64,000 nt of DNA from positions 186,001-250,000 of the forward strand of contig JAENZD010000001.1 of NCBI GenBank assembly GCA_016841445.1, given 5' to 3'. Below the pieces are notes generated by a model. That model saw nothing but the letters and a program-made list of their open reading frames with translations, was not told where the DNA came from and searched no databases. Both the position numbers and the translations under genes were made by a program. Positions 8,766 through 16,571 of this stretch are shown here, one piece after another. Position 1 is the first letter of the stretch; every line of letters starts with the position of its first letter. This stretch comes from Anaerolineaceae bacterium. GTDB lineage: Bacteria > Chloroflexota > Anaerolineae > Anaerolineales > Anaerolineaceae.

Positions 8766-8808
8766 AAAAAAACCGTCTGGTAATATCAGGGCGGTTTTTT
8801 TGTTTTAT
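8766..8808 (+). terminator. Intrinsic terminator of hydrogenase operon, possibly bidirectional
   Basis: A-rich sequence, then AACCGTC, a 12-nt loop and GGCGGTT followed by a run of seven T. It lies directly after the ferredoxin gene and just before the 3' end of a convergent minus-strand gene, with A and T tracts on both sides, so it may end transcription from both directions. Confidence 0.85.
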
Positions 8809-8820
8809 TATTAAAAATCT

Positions 8821-9633
8821 CTACGGCCTTCGTCCATTTCCCCGTCCGCCGCGTTGGATATCCGCAGATACGATTGATTCATAAGCATCTGCATCCATAT
8901 ACTGGGGTTCATATATTTCACCGGTTTGCCGTTCAAGCGTTGATGTGAAGGCTCGCAGATGGTTCTCTGAACCTTTCAACAGGTTCTGATAAACAGTTCG
9001 GATATCGTTGGCATTTATGAAAGTGAGGGCTTCTTCAAGGTCGAGGATGTCAATTTCTTCAATAGCTGCACCGACTTTGAGGGCGTCACTTAGCGATTTG
9101 GACCCCCAGGCAACCAGGTCATCATACAGGGTCTGCAAATCTGGATTGACAAACGCACCAACCGGGGAGGTGTCTGCAGGGTCGGGAATGTTGTAGGTGT
9201 ACAGCAGGCCAGCGACGGCATCTGTGTGGGTTTGTTCGCTGCCGGCAATATTCTGGAAGAGGTTCAGACCCCAAACATCATACAGCGTCAGGTAAACGTC
9301 ATGGGCCAGTTTTTCTTCTTCACGCATGTATGTCAGGCTGTCAACTTCGGCCTGGGAAAGACCGCTGGCCAAAACATTAACCGCTGTTTCTATTGGTTCC
9401 GCTGATGTATCTGGAACTGAGGATGCTTCAGTTTCAACTGATGTTTCCTGGTCTGTTTCAGGGATGACTTCGTTGGTTGTATCAAACTCTACGGAAGCAG
9501 CAGCTGTTTCTGCGGGTTCATCGACAACGCTTTGATCGATTTGTGTGGTTGGCGAAGCGCAGGCTTGTAAGGCAAAACCTGCCATGATGATAAGGACCGA
9601 GATCCTTGAGATATTTTTTAAAATGGATTTCAT
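8821..9633 (-). CDS. DUF2202 ferritin-like lipoprotein
   Basis: The 270-residue protein begins with a signal peptide and lipobox (FALQAC, Cys about 24), then an 80-residue acidic Ser/Thr/Glu-rich linker, then a DUF2202 domain from about residue 95. The domain is recognised by YMREEEKLAHDVYLTLY, EQTHTDAV and the late ENHLRAF motif, a ferritin-like helical bundle with metal-ligand-type Glu/His pairs. Function of the family is not established. It is anchored on the outer face of the membrane and ends in a Gly/Arg-rich tail. It is monocistronic and convergent with the hydrogenase operon. Confidence 0.82.
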   Translation of the reverse strand: MKSILKNISRISVLIIMAGFALQACASPTTQIDQSVVDEPAETAAASVEFDTTNEVIPETDQETSVETEASSVPDTSAEPIETAVNVLASGLSQAEVDSLTYMREEEKLAHDVYLTLYDVWGLNLFQNIAGSEQTHTDAVAGLLYTYNIPDPADTSPVGAFVNPDLQTLYDDLVAWGSKSLSDALKVGAAIEEIDILDLEEALTFINANDIRTVYQNLLKGSENHLRAFTSTLERQTGEIYEPQYMDADAYESIVSADIQRGGRGNGRRP

Positions 9634-9757
9634 TGTTTTCTCCTTCTATATTTGCATTCAGTGTTGATTATCTCTCAACGATGTGTACAAATTATGAAGG
9701 AGATATAAAGAGGATATATGGGATATTTGCTGGAAAAATTTTAGCGGTGCTGCAATA

Positions 9758-10690
9758 TTAAGAGAGATTTGCTGTCTTGATCTCAATCCCCATTGCCTTA
9801 TCGAATTTATCATCCAGGATCATGCGCCCCAGGCGTGCCCCGTAGGCCAGCAGACGGTCCATTTGTTTCACATCATCCATTTCAATGTTCTCACGCAGGT
9901 CAATCTGGAAGCGGCGGAAATCCAGTTCTTTGAAGAATGTTTCCACCAGGTGAACCTGCTGGTCATCCGCAGACTGCTGGAAAGCGCCTAAGGCCTTGCC
10001 GATCCAATCCCATGCCCAAAATTTCGGTGCTTTATCGGGATCAAAGGTGTAGGGCGATCGGCCGGTACCGATGCTGATCAGGGTGGTCTCAGAAGGGTCC
10101 CAACCCAGGCATTCTTTGGCTTCATAGGCTGCAACATAGCAGGGGTTGGCGTAGGAGCCTACGCCGCCGTCAATGTAACGGTTCTCAACGGCAGGGAAGT
10201 ACGTGGGCACGGTGCACGAGGCCTGCACGGCAGTCTTAACCAGCCAATCCTTGGTTTCCTCCTTCCAGGGTTTGATGAAGCGGGTGCGGTTTTCAACCAG
10301 GTCAAAGGTTGTGATGACCACATCAATGGGTTGGTTGTAAGCCCAAAAGTCTCCCATCTTAATTTGTCCAAAGTAGGTATCAAGGGCAGATTCAAGGGGT
10401 TCCACCGGGTAGCGCCAGCGGGTGAGCGGGAACAAGAGCTTTCGCAGTGTTGAGGGGAAAATTGCTTCCCCCAATTCTAGGTAGTGTTCAGTCATATATT
10501 TTGATGAAAACCCCGCGCCAATCCCAGCGGATATGATCGAACCCGTAGAAGTGCCAACTGCGAGTTCAGCGAGGTTGTGCATGGCTGCTCCCAGGTGATC
10601 TTCAAGGACGGATAGGGCTTGCGTGACGACGATCCCGCGGATGCCGCCGCCGTCAATTGCCAGTGCCAGGTTTTTTCGTAATGGTTTCAT
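9758..10690 (-). CDS. Patatin-like phospholipase
   Basis: The 310-residue protein has the patatin signatures: oxyanion loop DGGGIRG at residues 13-19, nucleophile elbow GTSTG with Ser48, and the catalytic aspartate in YIDGGVGSYANP. Patatins hydrolyse acyl chains from phospholipids or other lipids with a Ser-Asp dyad. No signal peptide is visible, so it is probably cytoplasmic. CBASS systems can use patatin effectors, but this gene lies 23 kb from the nucleotidyltransferase and has no partner beside it, so I read it as a general lipase. It is flanked by intergenic repeats and appears to be monocistronic. Confidence 0.88.
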   Translation of the reverse strand: MKPLRKNLALAIDGGGIRGIVVTQALSVLEDHLGAAMHNLAELAVGTSTGSIISAGIGAGFSSKYMTEHYLELGEAIFPSTLRKLLFPLTRWRYPVEPLESALDTYFGQIKMGDFWAYNQPIDVVITTFDLVENRTRFIKPWKEETKDWLVKTAVQASCTVPTYFPAVENRYIDGGVGSYANPCYVAAYEAKECLGWDPSETTLISIGTGRSPYTFDPDKAPKFWAWDWIGKALGAFQQSADDQQVHLVETFFKELDFRRFQIDLRENIEMDDVKQMDRLLAYGARLGRMILDDKFDKAMGIEIKTANLS

Positions 10691-10764
10691 GTTGGTTGAC
10701 TTTGTTCATTGTTAAGTCTTCATCCAACAGGGTGCAAGAAATCAGCCAGCTATCAGGATGAATC

Positions 10765-10792
10765 GTAGGGGCTCAGCGTGCTAAGCCCCTAT
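10765..10792 (+). repeat. Palindromic intergenic hairpin, GTAGGGGC...GCCCCTAT type
   Basis: A 28-bp imperfect inverted repeat with 13 paired positions (one mismatch and one wobble) and a 2-nt loop lies between the patatin and beta-helix genes. It resembles short interspersed palindromes with GTAGGGG...CCCCTAC ends that recur between genes in many bacteria. Similar hairpins occur at 34966 and 38568. Confidence 0.6.
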
Positions 10793-10850
10793 GACCATTT
10801 TATAAGGCCCTAACAATAGCGTTCGAGGTTTTAACCGCTGATCATTATTG

Positions 10851-12416
10851 TTACTTCATCATAAATGGCAGATGCGTGAGCCACGCAAATTCATCTGCCC
10901 CCAGATCATAGGGTGTTGCACCTGGCCCGATTGGGCGGTGGCCTCCATCAATATCGATATCAAAATCAACGGCTGTCACTTTGTCGATGGCACCGGAATT
11001 GGGCATCAGGTGAAAATCCCCATTAGCCACATTGACAAGCAACGGGTCCTCGTAATAATATGGGCTTCCAAGTGTGTTGTACGTCACGTTGTTGTAGAAG
11101 AGGTTGTCAGAAATCGTGTGAGTGGATGTGGTTCCAGATAATAAGATCCCTTCAGTTAACTCTGTAAAGATGTTGGCGGACAAATGAACGTCCGCATAAT
11201 CGCCAACATCAACCCCATAATTTGCAGCTGCGAAGGTGTTAAAAAATATGTCAGCACTAACGCGCTCGGTTGCACTATTACCTTCAATATTTATTAGAGT
11301 TGATGATCCACCTCGTGACAAAGTCCCCAATATTTGCCTGCCAAGGAAATTGTTGGTGATATCGACACTGAAATCGCCATCCAGTTCGATATTGGTAAAC
11401 ACCGAATTATTCCACCATTTGTTTCTCTTGATGCTGCTGCCGGTAGAACTGTTCCCGTTAATACTTACAACAGATGTTCCCCAATCATTTGCAAATGAAT
11501 TACCTTCAATAGAGAAACCACTGATTGTATCAAAATAAATTGATGTTCCTAAAATATTCAAGTTCTGCCGAATAGCATTTTGATATTCAAAGCTGTTGTA
11601 ATTGATCTGGGCGTTATTGCTATTGATGATGCATAAAGCGCCACCAGCATGGGTAGGGGTATCTACTGAACTAGTCTCATTTCCAGAGAAAACGTTGTGT
11701 TCAAAGATAACAGCATGCGGCCCCCCTGATCCATAGACAAATGCTGCACCACCCCCTCCTATACCTGAATCAGTTGCTTGATTGAAGATAAAAATATTAT
11801 CTTCAACTTCAACTAAATCGACATTTTCAGCATACAGACCACCGCCGACACCGTTTGTATATCCACCTGTATTATCCCAGATATAGTTTTGTTCCAGGTT
11901 TAATCGCCAGAGGTCTTTTGCATAAACACCGGCACCACATCCACTTCCAAAGTAGCATGGCGCCATGCCAGTGCCGGAACCTCGCATGATCGTAAATCCT
12001 TTTATAACAACTTCCTCAGTCCCAAGGACACCGTCTATACGTACGACCCTTTTGGCGTTTTCTCCATCCAGGATGGAGTTTTGAGCATCAGGATAGCAGA
12101 TAAAAGGTGTTGATGCGTCGAACTCACAACTCCCCCACAACGTGAGAGATTTATCGATAAAGATCAAATCCTCAGAAGGCAATGTTGAAGTATACGTTCC
12201 GCTGTGAACAATCAGGATATCATGCGGTTGTGCCACCACGTCAATGGCATATCTGAGATCGCAGGGGTCGTTGCCCTGACAGTTTGCACTTGTAGTCGAG
12301 CCACCGGGAACAACATATCGATATAGCGGAATTCTTTGCGCTTTGACCTTCCCGCCAGGTAAGACGATAAGCATACCAAGAACCATTAGAATAGTCATGA
12401 TCCGTTTTGTTTTCAT
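10851..12416 (-). CDS. Secreted parallel beta-helix protein with C-terminal LPFMMK motif
   Basis: The 521-residue protein begins with a signal peptide (MKTKRIMTILMVLGMLIVL) and consists of irregular right-handed beta-helix rungs rich in NxF, GGG and DNxF patterns, as in pectate-lyase-like or NosD-type surface proteins. No catalytic residues can be assigned. I chose the ATG at 12416, which has GGAGG six bases upstream, over the ATG at 12431. The protein stops at THLPFMMK, which closely parallels the ends of two other secreted proteins here (25289 and 26541) and may be a sorting or anchoring signal. It is probably extracellular; substrate unknown. Confidence 0.8.
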   Translation of the reverse strand: MKTKRIMTILMVLGMLIVLPGGKVKAQRIPLYRYVVPGGSTTSANCQGNDPCDLRYAIDVVAQPHDILIVHSGTYTSTLPSEDLIFIDKSLTLWGSCEFDASTPFICYPDAQNSILDGENAKRVVRIDGVLGTEEVVIKGFTIMRGSGTGMAPCYFGSGCGAGVYAKDLWRLNLEQNYIWDNTGGYTNGVGGGLYAENVDLVEVEDNIFIFNQATDSGIGGGGAAFVYGSGGPHAVIFEHNVFSGNETSSVDTPTHAGGALCIINSNNAQINYNSFEYQNAIRQNLNILGTSIYFDTISGFSIEGNSFANDWGTSVVSINGNSSTGSSIKRNKWWNNSVFTNIELDGDFSVDITNNFLGRQILGTLSRGGSSTLINIEGNSATERVSADIFFNTFAAANYGVDVGDYADVHLSANIFTELTEGILLSGTTSTHTISDNLFYNNVTYNTLGSPYYYEDPLLVNVANGDFHLMPNSGAIDKVTAVDFDIDIDGGHRPIGPGATPYDLGADEFAWLTHLPFMMK

Positions 12417-12837
12417 TTTATACCTCCGCATATATTTGTGATTGACAAATTAAAAAATGAAAGTGGTGACGGAATATTGGAATGATCTGTTGTTCAAATT
12501 ACTGAAAGGTTCAGCGCCTAAGCACTCTGGTTTGTTATGATGGGTTATTGGATTAAAGACTCGCATCTTTATCAGAAAGGGTACGATGATTGAGGTTGAA
12601 GGGAAATCGATGGGTGTGAAGTATTTTTCGGAGATGGTGAAGTTCTTCTGATAGTTTAATTATATGATAGAATGTCATTATCATCAAATTTAGCCGTTCA
12701 ACAACCAGCATTTATTGTTAGATCATTATTTACTCGTTTTGTGGTATTCATCTTGATGTTGTAATTGACACAAGAATTGATGTGTTTAGCTCCGCATATG
12801 TCTTATTAGAAAGTTTGATTGATTAGAAAGGTGCCAA
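12417..12837. other. Intergenic region between divergent genes
   Basis: This 421-bp region separates the minus-strand beta-helix gene from the plus-strand membrane protein. It contains the GGAGG ribosome site for the former and probable promoters for both, but no clear -35/-10 pair. A short open stretch near 12589-12654 has no ribosome site and is not called. Confidence 0.5.
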
Positions 12838-13425
12838 ATGGCTGATCAGAGTAAACGTTTAGAGAACAAAAAAGGTGATTCACGGGCGAGGGCAGTTTCT
12901 GCTGTCGCTCTCGTCGCCACGATACTGGTGATTATCCTTGTGGTTGTGGCAGCTATCGTTGGTGTCGTCTATGGAATACGTGTGAATAATCGTCTCAAAG
13001 TATTGGAAGAACAGATCGCGCAATCCAGCCAGGTCAGCGCTGACCTGGAGGAATATAAAGGTGAAGTCGATGCACGTTTTGCATCCCTTGAGGGTGCGTC
13101 AGGAGATTCGGAACCCCAATTTTCGATCTCAGATTTGATCATGGATTCAGAGATCACAGAATATGATTACATTGACGATTACGTCACTTATGAGGGAGAA
13201 GGTTCAATCACTGAAACGACCGGCAGCAGCGCAGATTACCTTGTGGTTCTCAAGCAGACCCTGGTTTCAGGCGGTGTCAGCTATGCTGAACCTGTCACAT
13301 ATATGATCATTTCAGTTGTCGATGGCAGCGGCGATTTTTCAACTTATGACTATGGCTCTGTTTTTGAAGTTGATCAGCCAACCTATGATTTTGAGATCAT
13401 TGGGTTCATCACTATCAACGATTGA
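12838..13425 (+). CDS. Membrane-anchored hypothetical protein with coiled coil
   Basis: I do not recognise this 195-residue protein. It has a basic N-terminus, one strong membrane helix (about residues 20-48, Val/Ile/Ala-rich), a short coiled coil (RLKVLEEQIAQSS...ADLEEYKGEVDARFASLE) and an acidic beta-rich C-terminal domain of about 100 residues starting near FSISDLIMDSEITEYDYID. The C-terminal domain is probably outside the cell. The ATG is preceded by AAAGGTG. It has no operon partner: a palindrome and about 380 bp of non-coding DNA follow it. Confidence 0.75.
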   Translation: MADQSKRLENKKGDSRARAVSAVALVATILVIILVVVAAIVGVVYGIRVNNRLKVLEEQIAQSSQVSADLEEYKGEVDARFASLEGASGDSEPQFSISDLIMDSEITEYDYIDDYVTYEGEGSITETTGSSADYLVVLKQTLVSGGVSYAEPVTYMIISVVDGSGDFSTYDYGSVFEVDQPTYDFEIIGFITIND

Positions 13426-13506
13426 ATGTTAATTTTGTTGTAGATATTCACAAAGCACCAAGTAATCTATGACTGGGTTTTCTGATTTTTGATTTAACAG
13501 GATTTT

Positions 13507-13542
13507 AAACGTTGAGACGTTGCATGCAACGTCTCAACGTTT
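13507..13542. repeat. Perfect 36-bp palindrome
   Basis: AAACGTTGAGACGTTGCA is followed immediately by its exact reverse complement, 18 bp per arm with no spacer. It lies about 80 bp after the coiled-coil protein gene in a 384-bp gap (13426-13809) with no other feature I can support. The GAGACGTTGCATGCAACGTCTC core resembles intergenic palindromes seen many times in some bacterial genomes (recalled, not checked). It might also act as a transcript end. Confidence 0.75.
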
Positions 13543-13809
13543 TACAAGGAAGGGAATGGGGTAATTTATTAAGTCTACGGTCAGCTTCAGGGCTGTCCGC
13601 CTCCGGCGGGTTGAACACAACCTGGTGTAATCGCTTCTTGCAACCTGATCTGCCCTTCTATTTTATAACCCCTTCAATAAAATACCGCTGTAATTGACTG
13701 GTTGCCCAGCACAAAAGTTAGCAGGGATTAAACGGTTATTGTGATCAATACCAGAAAGAGATTGCGTTTGAGTTTGTTAACCATGGTTCTGCGCCTGGGT
13801 TGGTTTTAT

Positions 13810-14490
13810 TTATAAGTCGGTTCCGTGATAACCGGTGACCAGTGTAACCTTATTATTATTGTTAAGCTTTTTGATATCACTGACAAATCGATCCACAAGG
13901 CCAGCTTTACGCATCCCGATGCTGTAAGTCAGCTCGGTGAGTGTTCCGCTCTGGACTGAATCGACCGCGATCAGTTCTGCAGCGGTTGTGTATTTTAAGA
14001 ACAAGTTTTCAAAAAGATCAGTAAATTTGGCGTCACCAGGGACCTGGATCCTGAGGATCTGGTTTGCCATCTTCCGGGAGAACCAATCGAAGCGGGTCAT
14101 CAACAGGATCATCAAGCTGATCACAATCGTCCCAACGACTGCCAGGGTATAAAATTGGGTACCCACTGCCATCCCTATCGCCATCGTGAAGAAGATGAAC
14201 CCAACGTCACGAGTCTCTTTGACCGCGTTCCGGAAACGGATGATCGAAAGCGCGCCCACCAGAGAAAAGGCACGGGCGATGCTGGACCCAACGATCATCA
14301 TGACCAATGCAACCACCATCCCATTCAGCACAAGCGTGAAAACAAAGCTTTGGGTGTAGGATGAACCGCGGTGGGTGGTCTTATAAATCCAACCAATGAA
14401 AGCGGTAAGCGCGAAACTGAGCACAAATACCAGCACGACATCGATGACGGTGAATTCTGACGACAAGTCCTGAAAATTTAGAAAGTCCAT
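13810..14490 (-). CDS. DUF4956 membrane protein
   Basis: The 226-residue protein has about four membrane helices in its first 140 residues and a soluble C-terminal domain of about 85 residues. The segment ARAFSLVGALSIIRFRNAVKETRDVGFIF is the hallmark of DUF4956, a family found beside VTC-type polyphosphate polymerases and CotH proteins in bacteria. It lies 23 nt downstream of the VTC-domain gene on the same strand, so the two form an operon. Its role is unknown; a part in polyphosphate synthesis or in membrane placement of the polymerase is inferred. No CotH gene is adjacent. Confidence 0.82.
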   Translation of the reverse strand: MDFLNFQDLSSEFTVIDVVLVFVLSFALTAFIGWIYKTTHRGSSYTQSFVFTLVLNGMVVALVMMIVGSSIARAFSLVGALSIIRFRNAVKETRDVGFIFFTMAIGMAVGTQFYTLAVVGTIVISLMILLMTRFDWFSRKMANQILRIQVPGDAKFTDLFENLFLKYTTAAELIAVDSVQSGTLTELTYSIGMRKAGLVDRFVSDIKKLNNNNKVTLVTGYHGTDL

Positions 14491-14513
14491 TTTGAAATTT
14501 CTCCTGATGACAC

Positions 14514-15359
14514 CTAATTATTTTTTTCTGCATGTTGTAAACTATTCCAGAAGACTGGAACAGAATAAGCGGATGACAAAACCTCCTGCGAAGGTTCAGA
14601 TATGAGATTTCGAGATTGCATACCGGGAAGATCCCATGCCGCCTCGATGCTGCAGCAGTATTTGCTGATCCGGTATAACTGCAGGTTTTTTGCAGCGATC
14701 ATTTCAGTCAACCAGTTTGGTATCCGTTCATTGACCTTGATCTCCATTACGACTTTATCAGCAGGAATGAACGGAAGGGTAGTGCGTTTTTCATGGAGAT
14801 GCAGCGGGGCAACCTGGAAAGAAAGGTCAGTATCAAATGTGACCCGCAGGCCGGGATCATAGACTGTGCCGGTAAACGCTTGCCGCTGGTATCTGATGAT
14901 GTTTGCAGGAACCAGGTTGTATTGCCACAGGTAGACAAAAATTTCCTTGATGGCATCCCGATCCACCGGGTCGTGGTTTGGAATCTGGCGGTCGCTGCAT
15001 AAGTGAAGTGCATCCCGATAGGCCAGCACAGACCTTCTTTTTTGGGTCACCCGGTCCACGCGCTGCTTGATTTCCACGAAAACGGGTGTTTCATCTGTCA
15101 GGGTTGCACCTGTTTCGTAGTGTCGTATACGCAGTTTTCGGCGATATTTGATCCCGTTTTCTTTTTCCCAGTAACAGCGGAAATTGGGCGAATCGTAGTA
15201 AAGGTTCGCGATGGTATAGCACCCATCCTGGTTGCCATAGGTATCTGGCGTCATATAGCGCTGCAGGACCTTTTTGAATTCTTCTGCTTGCTTCAGGTCA
15301 ATCATGTATTTGAGTTCGAAGCGGTTGAAGTTTCGCATGGTTTTGTAAAAATGATTCAT
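14514..15359 (-). CDS. VTC-domain polyphosphate polymerase-like protein
   Basis: The 281-residue protein is a VTC domain, the tunnel-shaped catalytic fold of yeast Vtc4, which makes polyphosphate from ATP. Visible family features are FNRFELKYMI near the N-terminus, the basic strand RRKLRIRHYE, the EIKQRVDRVTQKRR segment (lysines and arginines lining the tunnel) and VVMEIKVNERIPNWL near the end, which holds the metal-binding glutamate. It is cytoplasmic and probably works with the downstream DUF4956 membrane protein. With the Pho-like two-component system and Na/Pi cotransporter that follow, it suggests phosphate storage, though the genes are divergently transcribed. Confidence 0.85.
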   Translation of the reverse strand: MNHFYKTMRNFNRFELKYMIDLKQAEEFKKVLQRYMTPDTYGNQDGCYTIANLYYDSPNFRCYWEKENGIKYRRKLRIRHYETGATLTDETPVFVEIKQRVDRVTQKRRSVLAYRDALHLCSDRQIPNHDPVDRDAIKEIFVYLWQYNLVPANIIRYQRQAFTGTVYDPGLRVTFDTDLSFQVAPLHLHEKRTTLPFIPADKVVMEIKVNERIPNWLTEMIAAKNLQLYRISKYCCSIEAAWDLPGMQSRNLISEPSQEVLSSAYSVPVFWNSLQHAEKNN

Positions 15360-15829
15360 GGTGCACCTTTACGTTCTTTTGCTTAGTTCTGACTATATTA
15401 TTTACAAAGTAAGCCAATTGTTCTGGCGATGATTGGATGTACTAAATTTTAGATTTTAATGCTGTGAGCATTCTAAGAAATGCCTGTGAAATTCCTGAGG
15501 ACTGGGAATTTAATTGTTTTGGTATTCTTTGCGAATACAAAATGAGGGCATTATTGACAATGACCTAATTTCAGGAGATTGTTTTGGTCACCTCCTTTCG
15601 TCGAGAAGGTAACGCTGGAGGAGAAGTTATTGACCTGAACTTGGGAAGTGTTGATTTACTATGCATTGTTCAGCCAAAATGTAACTCTACAGACTGAACC
15701 TTTGAAAGTTCTGAGAAAAAGCTGTTAATTTACTGAGAATGAATGCCGCAAAGGGTAACTGGGATTTGGCGTCTGGGCAATCTGAGAAAATCCTGTGGAT
15801 ATATGGGTTATCAGGTTTAAACAATACCA
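15360..15829. other. Long intergenic region between divergent operons
   Basis: About 470 bp separates the VTC gene from the regulator promoter. No supported reading frame is present. At 15786-15797 lies GAAAATCCTGTG, which pairs exactly with CACAGGATTTTC at 15832-15843, part of the Pho-type site upstream of the regulator gene. Confidence 0.5.
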
Positions 15830-15863
15830 TTCACAGGATTTTCACAGTAAAATCGACTATAGT
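15830..15863 (+). promoter_or_regulatory. Pho-type direct repeat and -10 upstream of the two-component system
   Basis: Two identical TTCACAG heptamers stand at 15830-15836 and 15841-15847, an 11-bp period. This fits the TT(A/T/C)ACA-N5-TT(A/T/C)ACA arrangement of Gram-positive PhoP boxes and, read on the other strand, the CTGTnA-type halves of PhoB boxes. A TATAGT hexamer begins exactly 10 bp after the second repeat, the usual place for a -10 activated from such a box. Autoregulation by the downstream response regulator is inferred. Confidence 0.6.
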
Positions 15864-15890
15864 GAAGGCAGTAAAGGAAGTTAACCAGCT

Positions 15891-16571
15891 GTGGCAACTA
15901 TTTTAATTGTTGATGATGACCCGAAATTATTGAAGATGCTCAAGCGCACATTGACCTATGAGGGGTTGAATGTGAGCACTGCTTTGAATGGTTTGGAGGC
16001 GCTTCCTTTGGTGTCTTCGCAAGCGCCTGATCTTATCGTTTTGGATTGGATGATGCCCAAAATGGACGGTTTGCGGTTTATCCAGCGCTTGCGCGATAAC
16101 CAGAACCAGACCTTGGTTTTAATGCTCACTGCGCGGGATGCGATTGAAAACCGTGTGGAAGGATTGGAAAGTGGCGCGGATGACTACCTGGTCAAACCTT
16201 TTGCACCCTCTGAATTGGTGGCGCGGGTGCATGCCCTTCTGAGGCGCGCTGAAGAAAAACCTGAGAACAATACAGTTGAATACTGTGGCATCTCATTAGA
16301 CCCAAAGACGCGTGAAGTGATCAATGGCGGTGAGCCGGTGTCTTTAACCGTAACCGAATTTGATTTGCTGCATATGTTGCTGCTTCATCCCCGCCAGGTG
16401 CTGGAGCGCCAGCAGATCTTGAATAAGGTTTGGGGCTATGATTTTTATGGGAACGATAATGTCTTGGAGGTCTATATCGGCTACCTGCGGAAAAAACTGG
16501 AAGCGAATGGCCGCCCAAGGCTGATCCGTACGGTACGCGGTGTGGGGTATGTACTGCGGGAGGTCGAATGA
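15891..16571 (+). CDS. OmpR/PhoB-family response regulator
   Basis: The 226-residue protein has a receiver domain with acidic pocket D8-D10, phospho-acceptor D52 (VLDWMMPKMDG), T80 and K102, then a winged-helix DNA-binding domain (LTVTEFDLLHMLLLHPRQVLERQQILNKVWG...VYIGYLRKKL, ending RTVRGVGYVL). It starts with GTG, preceded by AAGGAAG. A Pho-type direct repeat lies just upstream. Its stop overlaps the kinase start by four bases (ATGA). Control of phosphate uptake is inferred from the box and from the Na/Pi cotransporter downstream; by sequence alone it could be any OmpR-type regulator. Confidence 0.92.
   Translation: MATILIVDDDPKLLKMLKRTLTYEGLNVSTALNGLEALPLVSSQAPDLIVLDWMMPKMDGLRFIQRLRDNQNQTLVLMLTARDAIENRVEGLESGADDYLVKPFAPSELVARVHALLRRAEEKPENNTVEYCGISLDPKTREVINGGEPVSLTVTEFDLLHMLLLHPRQVLERQQILNKVWGYDFYGNDNVLEVYIGYLRKKLEANGRPRLIRTVRGVGYVLREVE

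Noticed and set aside
9758-10690. Patatin-like gene considered as a CBASS effector
   Set aside because: It lies 23 kb from the CD-NTase, on the other strand, without its own nucleotidyltransferase, and its base composition is like its housekeeping neighbours.
12540-12654. A 36-codon frame ending EMVKFF before the coiled-coil membrane protein
   Set aside because: There is no ribosome site or recognised family, and it lies between stops in AT-rich promoter-like sequence.
13512-13697. A 61-codon frame covering the perfect palindrome
   Set aside because: It is produced by the palindrome, has no ribosome site and encodes no recognisable features.
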